Assembly (NCBI RefSeq): GCF_001644195.2
Contig: NZ_LWBL02000053.1
Location: 1 to 32,102, forward strand
DNA length: 32,102 nucleotides
Direction: 5' to 3'
DNA from: Bacillus marinisedimentorum
GTDB lineage: Bacteria; Bacillota; Bacilli; Bacillales; Bacillaceae_O
Numbering within the stretch: position 1 is the first letter of the stretch; each line of letters opens with the position of its first letter. The position numbers and the translations under genes were made by a program. A model generated the notes under the pieces. The model made no database searches, was not told the origin of the DNA, and saw only the letters and a list, made by a program, of their open reading frames with translations. This document shows, one piece after another, positions 25,297 through 32,102 of the stretch.

Positions 25297-26187
25297 ATGA
25301 GACTTGCCCTGTTCGCAATCATACTGCTTATTATCCAGCCGGCAGGAGCCGGCGATCATTTATCAATCAGGCATGATGGCGAGGAAATCCTGAACATCCG
25401 CCGCGGCGATTTCTTCGATGAACTGGCTGGGAAACCGCTCATTGACCAGGATAAAACACTGCAGCTGACCGAGCATCTGAAACAGGAAGTCAAGAAAGAT
25501 CCTATTGATGCAAAGCTGAATGATACTGGTGAAATCGTCCCGGAAGAAGCCGGCTATCAACTGAATGGGCAGAAATTCCTGGAGCTCTTTTACACGTATC
25601 TTCTTGACAGCAAGCCTGCTGTGATAGAAGCCCCGCGGCTTACACTCCATCCGCGGGTCGACAGTGAACTGCTTGCGAACATACGGACAAAGCAGATTGG
25701 CCAGTATGTGACCTATTTCAATACTCGGAACGAAGAACGGTCCCATAACATCCAGCTCGCTGCTGAAGCACTTGACAACCATGTCGTGTTTCCGGGCGAA
25801 ACCTTTTCGTTCAACCGCGTTGTCGGCAAAAGGACCACAGAAAAAGGATATTTGCCGGCACCTGTAATTGTAAAGGGTGAGGTGACCGAGGGGATTGGCG
25901 GCGGAATTTGCCAGCTTTCTTCCACGATTTACAATGCCGCCGACATCGCCGGGGTGAAAATTGTGGAACGCTATTCACACAGCAAACAGGTTCCGTATGT
26001 ACCTCCGGGCCGGGACGCCGCCGTCAGCTGGTACGGGCCGGATTTCACCTTCAAAAATACATACAGCCAGCCCCTGCTGATTCGAACAAACGTAAGGCAC
26101 GGCATGGTCAGTGTGACAATTTATTCTTCTGACCACGTCGATGTTAAGAAAAGAGGAACCCCCGGTCTTTCCGAAAAAAATAAATAG
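25297..26187 (+). CDS. Exported VanW-family protein
   Basis: 296 residues, ATG 25297 after AGGAGGTGG. Signal peptide LALFAIILLIIQPAGAG. The N-terminal half is variable. The VanW domain (about 130-265) includes ARN-like opening NTRNEERSHNIQLAAEAL, FPGETFSFNRVVGKRTTEKGY, and the core GIGGGICQLSSTIYNAA with the invariant Cys and the HSKQVPYVPPGRDAAVSW motif. Relatives include YoaR of Bacillus. The domain is common in cell-wall and vancomycin-resistance contexts but has no proven activity. It stands alone. A weak hairpin follows the stop. Confidence 0.88.
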   Translation: MRLALFAIILLIIQPAGAGDHLSIRHDGEEILNIRRGDFFDELAGKPLIDQDKTLQLTEHLKQEVKKDPIDAKLNDTGEIVPEEAGYQLNGQKFLELFYTYLLDSKPAVIEAPRLTLHPRVDSELLANIRTKQIGQYVTYFNTRNEERSHNIQLAAEALDNHVVFPGETFSFNRVVGKRTTEKGYLPAPVIVKGEVTEGIGGGICQLSSTIYNAADIAGVKIVERYSHSKQVPYVPPGRDAAVSWYGPDFTFKNTYSQPLLIRTNVRHGMVSVTIYSSDHVDVKKRGTPGLSEKNK

Positions 26188-26245
26188 AAAAGTCGCCGAG
26201 GGGCAATCCTTTTAGGCGAACACAGAGGCACAGTTTCCCTTATCT

Positions 26246-26253
26246 ATATTCTT
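26246..26253. repeat. Target-site duplication, left copy
   Basis: ATATTCTT directly precedes the left end of the MITE-like element and is repeated exactly at 28057-28064 after its right end. Confidence 0.85.
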
Positions 26254-26410
26254 GGCTCTGTTAACGCTAGTGTTGATTTCCGTTGCAGGTACTCGCTTTC
26301 ACCCAAGGGCACAAGTGCGACATCTGTTCCTGCTTCCCTCCGGTCGCACTCACAGTGTCTTCTTTGCCGCGGGGCGGGCGGTGAGCCTCCCCGCAGTCAT
26401 CCATGTATCG

Positions 26411-26592
26411 CAAAATCAGCTCTACACCACAGAGAATGAAAATGGTTTTTGTGTGGCTATACTGATTTTACGGCTGGATGAGGAAGGTCGAGACTCCTTG
26501 GTGTGTAAGAGCCCTCCCCGCAGTCTGACTCCTTCGACCACGGTGCATCACGGACTGTTGCTCCCTTTACGGGAAGCACTCATGGTAGATTA
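26411..26592 (+). ncRNA. Predicted bridge RNA of the IS110-family element
   Basis: About 180 nt in the leader upstream of the transposase. Part 1 is a 5' hairpin AAAATCAG (26412) with CTGATTTT (26462). Part 2 is a target loop between GGTCGA (26486) and TCGACC (26534); its 5' arm CGAGACTCCT (26489-26498) is the exact reverse complement of the right flank AGGAGTCTCG (27991-28000), and its 3' arm CCTCCCCGCAGTC (26513-26525) is identical to the left flank (26386-26398). Part 3 is a donor loop around TCCC-TTTAC-GGGA; its 3' arm TCATGGTAG (26580-26588) is identical to the right end of the element (27984-27992), and its 5' arm GACT (26553) complements AGTC at the left end. This order matches known IS110 bridge RNAs. 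Exact RNA ends are unknown. Confidence 0.75.
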
Positions 26593-26652
26593 ACCCTATT
26601 CTGGTTGTTGCGCCAGCCTCTAATTTGATTTGCCGTAGAAAGGATGTTTTCA

Positions 26653-27876
26653 ATGGATGTACTCATTGAGAATGCATGTGGTTTAGATGTCCACAAGGAC
26701 TCCATTACTGCATGTGCCATTACACCAAAAGGAAAGGAGATTGAAACGTTTTCAACCAAAACCATCTACCTAATTGAATTGGTAGATTGGATCAAGAGAC
26801 GTAAGTGTACCCATGTGGCAATGGAAAGTACAAGTGTTTATTGGAAACCCATTGTCAATTTATTGGAAGCAGAAGATATTGAGTTTTTAGTTGTGAATGC
26901 TCAACACATTAAGGCTGTTCCCGGGCGTAAAACCGATGTGAAAGATGCCGAATGGATTGCCAAATTACTTCGCCACGGTTTGCTTAAAGCCAGTTTCATT
27001 CCTGATCGGGCCCAGCGGGAATTACGTGAACTTGTTCGTTATCGACGCAGCGTTATTGAAGAGGGTGCGAGACAACAGAACCGCATCCAAAAAGTGTTAG
27101 AAGGGGCTAATATCAAGCTTGGCTCTGTTGTTTCTGACATTATGGGGGTTTCCGCTCATGATATGCTTCGGTCCATAGCTGAGGGAAATGAAAATCTTGA
27201 AGAGTTATCAAACTTTGCAAGGGGAGTAATGAAGAAGAAAAAAGATGAATTGAAACTCGCGCTTCAAGGATATATTCACGAACACCAACGATTCATGATA
27301 AAGACAATTCTAGATCATATTGACTTCTTATCGGATCAAGTTGATCAATTGGACAAAGAGATAGCGAAAAGGATGGAAGACTCTCAAGAAGATATAGATC
27401 GGTTAGATTCCATTCCTGGCATCGGGAGAAAAATGGCAGAACATATGCTTGCGGAACTTGGCACAAATATAAAGGAGCAATTTCCAACTGCGCCTCAAAT
27501 GTGTTCATGGGCGGGATTAGTCCCTGGAAATAACCAAAGTGCTGGAAAACGCAAGTCTTCTAAGACGATGAATGGAAACAAATATCTTAAGTCAGCACTG
27601 ATTGAAGCAGCTCATTCTGTTCGAGGATCCAAAAACTATCTTGGCGCACTTTACCGGCGAACTGCTTCCCGCAAAGGTAAGAAGCGCGCAGGAATCGTTG
27701 TAGCTCATGCAATATTACGGATCTCCTATTACCTCTTAACACGAAAAGAAATGTATGTTGATTTAGGAGAAGATTACTTTGATAAACAAAGACAACAATC
27801 CGTTGTCAGGCATTCACTACGAAGATTAGAGAGCTTAGGTTACACAGTGACAATTGCTCAACCTGAAGTGTCTTAA
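26653..27876 (+). CDS. IS110-family transposase (DEDD recombinase)
   Basis: 407 residues. ATG 26653 lies nine bases after AAAGG; an ATG three codons earlier abuts that site. The N-terminal RuvC-like DEDD domain has Asp12 in ACGLDVHKD, Glu58 in [12 protein letters not shown], and Asp95 and Asp98 in [10 protein letters not shown] coiled-coil stretch (about 190-250) follows. The C-terminal domain has [21 protein letters not shown] and [18 protein letters not shown], where Ser296 is the likely catalytic serine. The length is normal and the frame is intact, so the element may still be active. In this family the protein cuts and joins DNA guided by the bridge RNA encoded in the leader. Confidence 0.95.
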   Translation: MDVLIENACGLDVHKDSITACAITPKGKEIETFSTKTIYLIELVDWIKRRKCTHVAMESTSVYWKPIVNLLEAEDIEFLVVNAQHIKAVPGRKTDVKDAEWIAKLLRHGLLKASFIPDRAQRELRELVRYRRSVIEEGARQQNRIQKVLEGANIKLGSVVSDIMGVSAHDMLRSIAEGNENLEELSNFARGVMKKKKDELKLALQGYIHEHQRFMIKTILDHIDFLSDQVDQLDKEIAKRMEDSQEDIDRLDSIPGIGRKMAEHMLAELGTNIKEQFPTAPQMCSWAGLVPGNNQSAGKRKSSKTMNGNKYLKSALIEAAHSVRGSKNYLGALYRRTASRKGKKRAGIVVAHAILRISYYLLTRKEMYVDLGEDYFDKQRQQSVVRHSLRRLESLGYTVTIAQPEVS

Positions 27877-28056
27877 GTTACTCTCCAACTTCAAGATCTC
27901 AGAATTTGGCGTTCTCCTCAAAAAAACAAATGAGCTGCGTCTTCTTTAGTATTGCCATTTTTTCATATTTTAGAGCTTTATTTTCATGGTAGGAGTCTCG
28001 CACCTTCCACTCCAATCAACTAGTGTAAAAAATCAACATTGAGCTTTAACACAGCC

Positions 28057-28064
28057 ATATTCTT
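28057..28064. repeat. Target-site duplication, right copy
   Basis: ATATTCTT follows the right end of the MITE-like element and matches 26246-26253 exactly. Confidence 0.85.
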
Positions 28065-28162
28065 AAACTTGGCCGCTGAGCCGAAACGCTTCCTTGCTGC
28101 CAATTGATACTTAATTATACAGCGAGTAAAGCATAATACCCTCCAGAGCCTGGACCGGACAA

Positions 28163-28194
28163 AAAGAAAAAAGCCTCTAAACTAGAGGCTTTGG
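28163..28194 (-). terminator. Terminator of the small gene at 28209
   Basis: AAAGCCTCTA and TAGAGGCTTT flank a 3-base loop. On the minus strand the stem runs into TTTTTTCTTTTT, a strong U-tract, 15 bases past the stop codon. Confidence 0.88.
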
Positions 28195-28208
28195 AGTTAC
28201 TTATCAAA

Positions 28209-28430
28209 TTACTTGTTCACTTCATTGTTAATTGCGAAAATAGTCGATTCAACATCACCATATGTTTCTTCTTTCCGGCTGTCTGTATATGTTATAAGAA
28301 ATAATCTTCGTTCATAACTTACATTCATAACGTGAACGTTGTTGGAGTCGGAAAACTTAAGTGAAATGCTGCTCTTCGGATATTGGCTCATGGTCCTTAA
28401 CATCAATGTTGTGTGACTGTTTGGCATCAT
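28209..28430 (-). CDS. Small protein of unknown function
   Basis: 73 residues, ATG 28430 after AAGGAGG, a strong ribosome site, with its own terminator; these argue for a real gene. After a basic-polar start the sequence alternates like a small beta-sheet protein: SSISLKFSDSNNVHVMNVSYERRLFLITYTDSRKEETYGDVESTIFAINNE. No signal or membrane segment is present. I do not recognise the family; the strand-turn-helix layout faintly recalls short Bacillus proteins such as YkuJ, but this is not strong enough to name. Confidence 0.75.
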   Translation of the reverse strand: MMPNSHTTLMLRTMSQYPKSSISLKFSDSNNVHVMNVSYERRLFLITYTDSRKEETYGDVESTIFAINNEVNK

Positions 28431-28545
28431 GCCGCCTCCTTCCCGGGGAAGGTGATAGGACCCCTGATCGTTAAACAGAGTATAACATACATAACCTTTT
28501 ATTGAAAACGAACCCAGGATTACAAAAAGATGTCAACCATGTTAC

Positions 28546-29328
28546 TTATAAAACAATTTTTTCACTTTTGCGGATCAATCCTTCCACCTGCTTCACCAGC
28601 GGAATCACTTCTGACCAGCTCGTCCCGTTCGTGATATCCCGGGCATGGGCAAGATTATTCCGCAGCTTCTCAATCTGTTTGAACAATTTTTCCCCTTGCG
28701 TTTTCGATTGCAGCTGCAGCTGCTCGATTATCTCCTGTGTATCGAGCAGGATTTCCCGTTTATCGCTCAATTGCAGGTTATCCAGGAGGTCCATCTCCTC
28801 ATTCCGTTCTTTTTGCTGCGCATATAGTTTTTCTGCATCCCGGAGGCGTTTTTCTGTAATAAGCCCCTTCCAGCCGCCATTCGGATGAAATTTCCGGATC
28901 AGTTCAAGCATGTGCATTTCAAGGAGAGAGATGATGCCGAAAAGCAGCATCCGGATCGGCGGCTTTTGCAAATCGGCGAATGTCACGATGCCGGATACTT
29001 CATTTTTCGTTAACACAAACAGCCGCCGCTTTTCCTGCAGGAGCTCAAAAATCTCAATAAGCGGTGTGCTGTTCGTAATGAGCTCTGTCGAATGGAAGCT
29101 TTTCATAAAATGGCGGCATGCGCCTTCTGCAAGTTCCTCCACTTCCACATATCCAATCAGCCGGCTTCCCTGTCTAATGCCGATTGAGTCAAATCCGCGC
29201 GTTTCCAGAAGCTCCTTCACCTTCACAGCATCTTCCTCGATGTCACGGACATCGAGGTCTTCCGCGATGTGCCGGACCGTTAGATTGTTTTCGTAAATGG
29301 TTTTCAAGCTTTGATAATCGACGATCAT
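28546..29328 (-). CDS. CBS-domain protein with C-terminal HEPN-like domain
   Basis: 260 residues. ATG 29328 is six bases after GGGGTG. Residues about 15-125 form a CBS-pair-like region (TVRHIAEDLDVRDIEEDAVKV, GFDSIGIRQGSRLIGYVEVEEL, STPLIEIFELLQEKRRLFVLTKNEVSGIVTFADLQK), which usually binds adenine nucleotides. A helical linker (LLFGIISLLEMHMLELIRKFHP) precedes a helical C-terminal part with LRNNLAHARDI, in which Arg223 and His228 fit the R-x4-H motif of HEPN domains. Some HEPN proteins are RNases, others are inactive. A nucleotide-sensing domain joined to a HEPN fold suggests a regulated RNA-cutting or binding protein; this is inference. It stands alone, divergent from the antiporter. Confidence 0.75.
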   Translation of the reverse strand: MIVDYQSLKTIYENNLTVRHIAEDLDVRDIEEDAVKVKELLETRGFDSIGIRQGSRLIGYVEVEELAEGACRHFMKSFHSTELITNSTPLIEIFELLQEKRRLFVLTKNEVSGIVTFADLQKPPIRMLLFGIISLLEMHMLELIRKFHPNGGWKGLITEKRLRDAEKLYAQQKERNEEMDLLDNLQLSDKREILLDTQEIIEQLQLQSKTQGEKLFKQIEKLRNNLAHARDITNGTSWSEVIPLVKQVEGLIRKSEKIVL

Positions 29329-29361
29329 ATGCATCACCCCGCTGGCTTTAAGCTTTTTATA

Positions 29362-29390
29362 AGTATATAACGTGTTACCCTTCATTTAAA
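29362..29390 (-). promoter_or_regulatory. Probable sigma-A promoter of the CBS-HEPN gene
   Basis: On the minus strand TTTAAA (29385-29390) and TATACT (29362-29367) are separated by exactly 17 bases, about 35 bases upstream of the start codon. -10 is good, -35 moderate. Confidence 0.5.
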
Positions 29391-29490
29391 GTTTCAATGG
29401 GCGCTGCTCAGTTCAGTGTTTCCCGCAGTATAGTTCCCGCTCAGTTGCCGCAAGCTAAAACCAGGAAATCATACGAAGCGAGGCATACAT

Positions 29491-30900
29491 ATGGACTGGT
29501 ACCCGATCATACCATTTGCGGCTGTCGTGCTTGCAGCCATCTGGACAAAACAAGTGATCCCGAGCCTGCTTTTTTCGGTCATTGTCGCAGGTTATCTCGC
29601 CGAACCGGAATGGCTCGGCGGTCTGACTACGGCCCTTGGGTTCATTATCGAAGGCCTGCAGGACGAAAACAATTTAAAAATCATCATCTTCCTCTATGCT
29701 TTTTCAGCCTTGATCGGCCTCATCAAAACAGCCGGCGGCATCAAAGGGTTCGTCGAAGCGGCGACGAAAAAAATCAGCGGCAAGCGCGGTGCTTTCCTGC
29801 TTACCTGGCTGTCGGCTCTCGGCACGTTTGCCGCTCCGAGCTTCCGGATCGTCACAATCGCGCCGGTCATGAAAGCGATGCGCAGAAAACTTCCGATGAC
29901 AAAACAGGAGCTCGGTTTCGTCATTGAAACGACCGCGTCACCGCTTGTCGTGCTGATTCCGATAGCAACAGCGTTTGTCGGCTATATGACATCGGTCATT
30001 GAGCTTTCCCTGCATCAGGCGGGTGTGGAAGGCGACCCTTACATGCTTTTCCTCAGCAGCATCCCATTCAATTTTTTTGCTATTGCCATGCTGCTGCTCG
30101 GTTTTTATTTAAGCTTTTTCCACCACAGCAAAAAACCAGCTGTTGATGCAGAAAATGAAACCGGGCTGCCCAAAAACGGAAATGACGAATGGGAGGGCTG
30201 TCATCCGGCGGTCGCAAAAGACCTCCCTTCAAAACCGTGGACGCTCATCATCCCGCTTTTCAGTGTCATTTTTCTGACTTTCCTTTTAATGTACGTGCTT
30301 GGCCGTAAGGAAAACGCTGAAGGATTCCAGGCGCTAATTGATGCCAATGTTCTTGATGCGATGGTTCTTGCTGTTGCCGCCACTCTCATAGGGCTTGCTG
30401 TCTGGCTTAAAACGGTTGGGCAGCCGATAAGCAGGATAATGAACAGCTTGATTTACGGCGGCAATGAAATCATGGGCATCATCCTGCTGCTGGCAATGGT
30501 CTGGGGGCTGAGCAAAGGGTCGGATGCACTCGGTTTTGCCGATACCGTTTCGGGCTCGTTTGAATGGATTCCGCCGAGCTTTGTGGCTGCCGCCATCTTC
30601 CTCGCCGGCTGTGCACTTTCCTACTTCATCGGCTCGGCCTGGGGAACGTGGGGAATCTTAATGCCGGTCGGCGTCTCCATTGCCGCTGCAACCGGAGGTT
30701 CATTGCCGATCGTCATCGGTGCAGTCTTTGCAAGCGGAACATTCGGCGCCTTTGCCTCACCGTTGAGTGATGACACCAACACAACCGCCGGCATCCTGGA
30801 CTTGAACGCTGTAAAATATGCACGCTTCAAGCTGAAACCGGCATTGATGGCAGCGGGGGCTGCGGCCGCATTGTATTTTGGATTTGCTTTCTTGACGTGA
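29491..30900 (+). CDS. NhaC-family Na+/H+ antiporter
   Basis: 469 residues with about eleven membrane helices; ATG 29491 follows GCGAGG. Helix motifs typical of the family include GTFAAPSFRIVTIAPVMKAM, ETTASPLVVLIPIATAFVGY, and a C-terminal block SAWGTWGILMPVGVSIAA with GAVFASGTFGAFASPLSDDTNTTAG, where conserved Ser, Asp and Thr form the ion path. A large cytoplasmic loop with charged residues lies around 215-250. It should exchange sodium, or sodium-linked solutes, for protons, useful at high salt or pH. It is alone on the plus strand. Confidence 0.87.
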   Translation: MDWYPIIPFAAVVLAAIWTKQVIPSLLFSVIVAGYLAEPEWLGGLTTALGFIIEGLQDENNLKIIIFLYAFSALIGLIKTAGGIKGFVEAATKKISGKRGAFLLTWLSALGTFAAPSFRIVTIAPVMKAMRRKLPMTKQELGFVIETTASPLVVLIPIATAFVGYMTSVIELSLHQAGVEGDPYMLFLSSIPFNFFAIAMLLLGFYLSFFHHSKKPAVDAENETGLPKNGNDEWEGCHPAVAKDLPSKPWTLIIPLFSVIFLTFLLMYVLGRKENAEGFQALIDANVLDAMVLAVAATLIGLAVWLKTVGQPISRIMNSLIYGGNEIMGIILLLAMVWGLSKGSDALGFADTVSGSFEWIPPSFVAAAIFLAGCALSYFIGSAWGTWGILMPVGVSIAAATGGSLPIVIGAVFASGTFGAFASPLSDDTNTTAGILDLNAVKYARFKLKPALMAAGAAAALYFGFAFLT

Positions 30901-30908
30901 AGAAAATC

Positions 30909-30947
30909 GGCTGGCCTCCGGCACGTTTTGCGCGCAGGGGGCCAGCC
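30909..30947 (-). terminator. Hairpin between convergent antiporter and hydrolase genes
   Basis: GGCTGGCC and GGCCAGCC pair around 23 bases. On the minus strand it is followed by GATTTTCTTC, so it should end the hydrolase transcript; the plus strand lacks a U-run. Confidence 0.6.
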
Positions 30948-30961
30948 ATCTATCAGCACTT

Positions 30962-32020
30962 TCAGCCTTTGCTGAAATGCGCACTTTCATCCATATGCAC
31001 AAACGGCATATCCGTATCAACTTCGCCTTTCACGTGCTGCCTCTCAATTTCATTCCCTTTGAGCCATTCCCTGAAATCAAACACAGCCGGTTCCTGGTCA
31101 CCGCCAAGCGCAAACCAGGTTTTCATCTCACCCGGCAGATATGCGGATGTATGGATCGTTCCGGACCAGCTTTTGTATTTCTTCGAAAAGACGCCTTTAT
31201 CCGTGTCGTTCAGCACCCGGAACGCATCATAAGCTTTATCCGTATTCCCCTCTTCAATAGCCTGAATGCGTTCATGTGAATCGGTAAGATGATGGCGGTT
31301 TTCATGTGTCATGATTTCGAAATGGTTCGTGCACATCCGTGATTCCCTTACCTCAACGCCGCGCGGCGAAGCTTCAACGACAAACGTCTTCCCGCTTTTA
31401 TCATGAACAATATAACTGAATGAATGGCGATGTGGAATCTCTTTCAGCATCCCGGCTGCTTCTTCCACATTTGCGCAGCTTTCAAGCACAAGCCGGCCGA
31501 TCATGCAGCAAATGAACCCGTCTCCGGGACTTTTCCGGTGCATGAAATTGTAACCGAGCACCAATCCCTTCTCATTCATCCCATCCATCCTGCCGGTGAT
31601 CCGCTGCGTAGGTCCTGCAATCGCATAGCCCTGACCCTCAGGCTGGAAGAAGACGTACCGGCCTTCATATGTTTTCGGCTGGTAATCATAATTGCGGACC
31701 AGGAAGTTGTCACCGGTCACAATTGAACAACCTGACCGCACATAATCAGTCCGGTAGCCTCCAAACTCCATCATCACCCGATCCATCGGCCAATCGAGCG
31801 CATCGCGAAGGCCCAGCATCTCCTCCCACACTCCTGGTGCAAAGCGGGTAATGGCCTCCTTCACTTCTTTTTCTGCAACCGTGAAACGCGGCTTTCTCAC
31901 CTTCCATTGCTTCGCCCGATTCTTGACCGTAAGGGAATCCCGCAGCAGCTCCCCCTGCCAGACTCCGAAATCGTAATGCGTCCCCCTGAATTGCAGAATA
32001 TCGCTATGTATTTGTTTCAT
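30962..32020 (-). CDS. C45-family Ntn hydrolase (acyltransferase-like)
   Basis: 352 residues. ATG 32020 follows GAGGG; an in-frame ATG six codons earlier lies before that site. The family signature GCSIVTGDNFLVRNYDY places Cys98 at the start of the mature chain; these proteins cut themselves before this Cys, which becomes the nucleophile. Further matches are GMNEKGLVLGYNFMHRK, EIPHRHSFSYIVHDKSGKTFVVEASPRGVEV and TNHF. Relatives include isopenicillin N acyltransferase and uncharacterised Bacillus hydrolases that cleave acyl-amide bonds. The substrate is unknown. It is alone on the minus strand, convergent with the antiporter. Confidence 0.87.
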   Translation of the reverse strand: MKQIHSDILQFRGTHYDFGVWQGELLRDSLTVKNRAKQWKVRKPRFTVAEKEVKEAITRFAPGVWEEMLGLRDALDWPMDRVMMEFGGYRTDYVRSGCSIVTGDNFLVRNYDYQPKTYEGRYVFFQPEGQGYAIAGPTQRITGRMDGMNEKGLVLGYNFMHRKSPGDGFICCMIGRLVLESCANVEEAAGMLKEIPHRHSFSYIVHDKSGKTFVVEASPRGVEVRESRMCTNHFEIMTHENRHHLTDSHERIQAIEEGNTDKAYDAFRVLNDTDKGVFSKKYKSWSGTIHTSAYLPGEMKTWFALGGDQEPAVFDFREWLKGNEIERQHVKGEVDTDMPFVHMDESAHFSKG

Positions 32021-32084
32021 GGAACATCCCTCTCTCAACGGTTGTCACTTTAATTTACCAGATGCCGGAAAAGCGGGCAAAAAA

Positions 32085-32102
32085 GGTGCCTGACCCCCGG
32101 TG
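32085..32102. repeat. Fragment related to the GTGACAGGCACC repeat at window edge
   Basis: GGTGCCTGACCCCCGGTG resembles the reverse complement of the repeat end (GGTGCCTGTCAC), diverging after GGTGCCTG. The window stops here, so full structure cannot be seen. Confidence 0.4.

Larger units (their letters stand above)
26397..27992 (+). mobile_element. IS110-family insertion sequence
   Basis: About 1.6 kb, inserted in the MITE-like repeat. The proposed ends lie at dinucleotide AG, present at 26395-26396 and at 27991-27992; the restored empty site would read CCTCCCCGC-AG-GAGTCTCG. It contains a 256-nt leader, one transposase gene and about 115 nt of 3' non-coding DNA. There are no clear terminal inverted repeats, as usual for the IS110 group. 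It is more AT-rich than its neighbours. Ends are inferred from the repeat context and guide matches. Confidence 0.75.
26254..28056. mobile_element. MITE-like repeat interrupted by an IS110-family element
   Basis: The left end GGCTCTGTTAACGCTAGTGT (26254) and the reverse complement of the right end, GGCTGTGTTAAAGCTCAATG (from 28056), are imperfect inverted repeats that both continue TTGATTT. An exact 8-bp duplication flanks them. Without the inner IS the element is about 210 bp and encodes nothing. Its left arm holds an AGTGCGAC/GTCGCACT hairpin and GGGCGGGCGGTGAGCCTCC; its right arm is AGGAGTCTCGCACCTTCCACTCCAATCAAC, written here as adjoining parts AGGAGTCTCG and CACCTTCCAC. GG-C-TGTT ends and 8-bp duplications recall IS6-family elements, so a related transposase may have moved it. 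The 28065-28162 tail to the next terminator holds nothing I can identify. Confidence 0.8.

Noticed and set aside
26252-26593. 113-codon plus-strand reading frame before the transposase
   Set aside because: It crosses the MITE arm, the IS junction and the predicted bridge RNA, so it cannot be an evolved protein.

Overview
The window looks like a chromosomal segment of a spore-forming, denitrification-capable member of the Bacillaceae. Three things support this. Shine-Dalgarno sites are strong and AGGAGG-like, with frequent TTG and GTG starts. A Spo0E-type sporulation phosphatase is present. A clade II (Sec-exported) nitrous oxide reductase cluster is laid out as in Gram-positive denitrifiers. 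The species cannot be fixed from the sequence alone.

Layout. 1-3.6 kb: a two-gene minus-strand operon, an ATP-grasp ligase followed by a large protein of unknown family with a papain-like Cys/His/Asn signature. This is the most novel-looking protein pair here. 3.8-4.3 kb: a GNAT acetyltransferase. 4.4-11.3 kb: the nos cluster on the minus strand, in transcription order cytochrome c (nosC-type), nosZ, a NosB-like membrane protein, nosD, nosY, nosF and an unusual lipoprotein (YtkA-like plus SurA-like). A near-perfect FNR box sits exactly at -41.5 from a predicted start site, so the cluster should switch on when oxygen is low. 11.5-12.4 kb: a DUF2243 membrane protein and another small membrane protein.

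12.7-20.9 kb: ordinary accessory and housekeeping genes: secreted M14 carboxypeptidase, Tag DNA glycosylase, GNAT, flavodoxin-like protein, an XRE-PAS regulator, a 52-residue Spo0E-like protein, a Gfo/Idh/MocA oxidoreductase, an alcohol dehydrogenase missing its N-terminus, a second DUF2243 operon and a phage-type ABA-sandwich protein. 21.3-26.2 kb: a threonine dehydratase-like enzyme, an acidic lipoprotein, oligoendopeptidase F, a 52-bp tandem repeat array of terminator-like hairpins and a VanW-family protein.

26.2-28.1 kb is a nested insertion. An approximately 0.2 kb MITE-like repeat with about 28-bp inverted ends and an exact 8-bp target duplication is split by an IS110-family element. 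The 256-nt leader of that element carries segments that match, base for base, the two flanks and one end of the inserted element. This is the expected signature of a bridge RNA, and it makes the target and donor guides readable. 28.2-32.0 kb: a small unknown protein, a CBS-domain protein with a C-terminal HEPN-like RNNLAH motif, an NhaC-family antiporter and a C45-family Ntn hydrolase.

A second repeat family, about 95 bp with direct GTGACAGGCACC ends and a GC-rich hairpin, occurs in two full copies, each placed a few bases from stop codons where it probably acts as a terminator. Two fragments are also present; one lies at the broken 5' side of the alcohol dehydrogenase.
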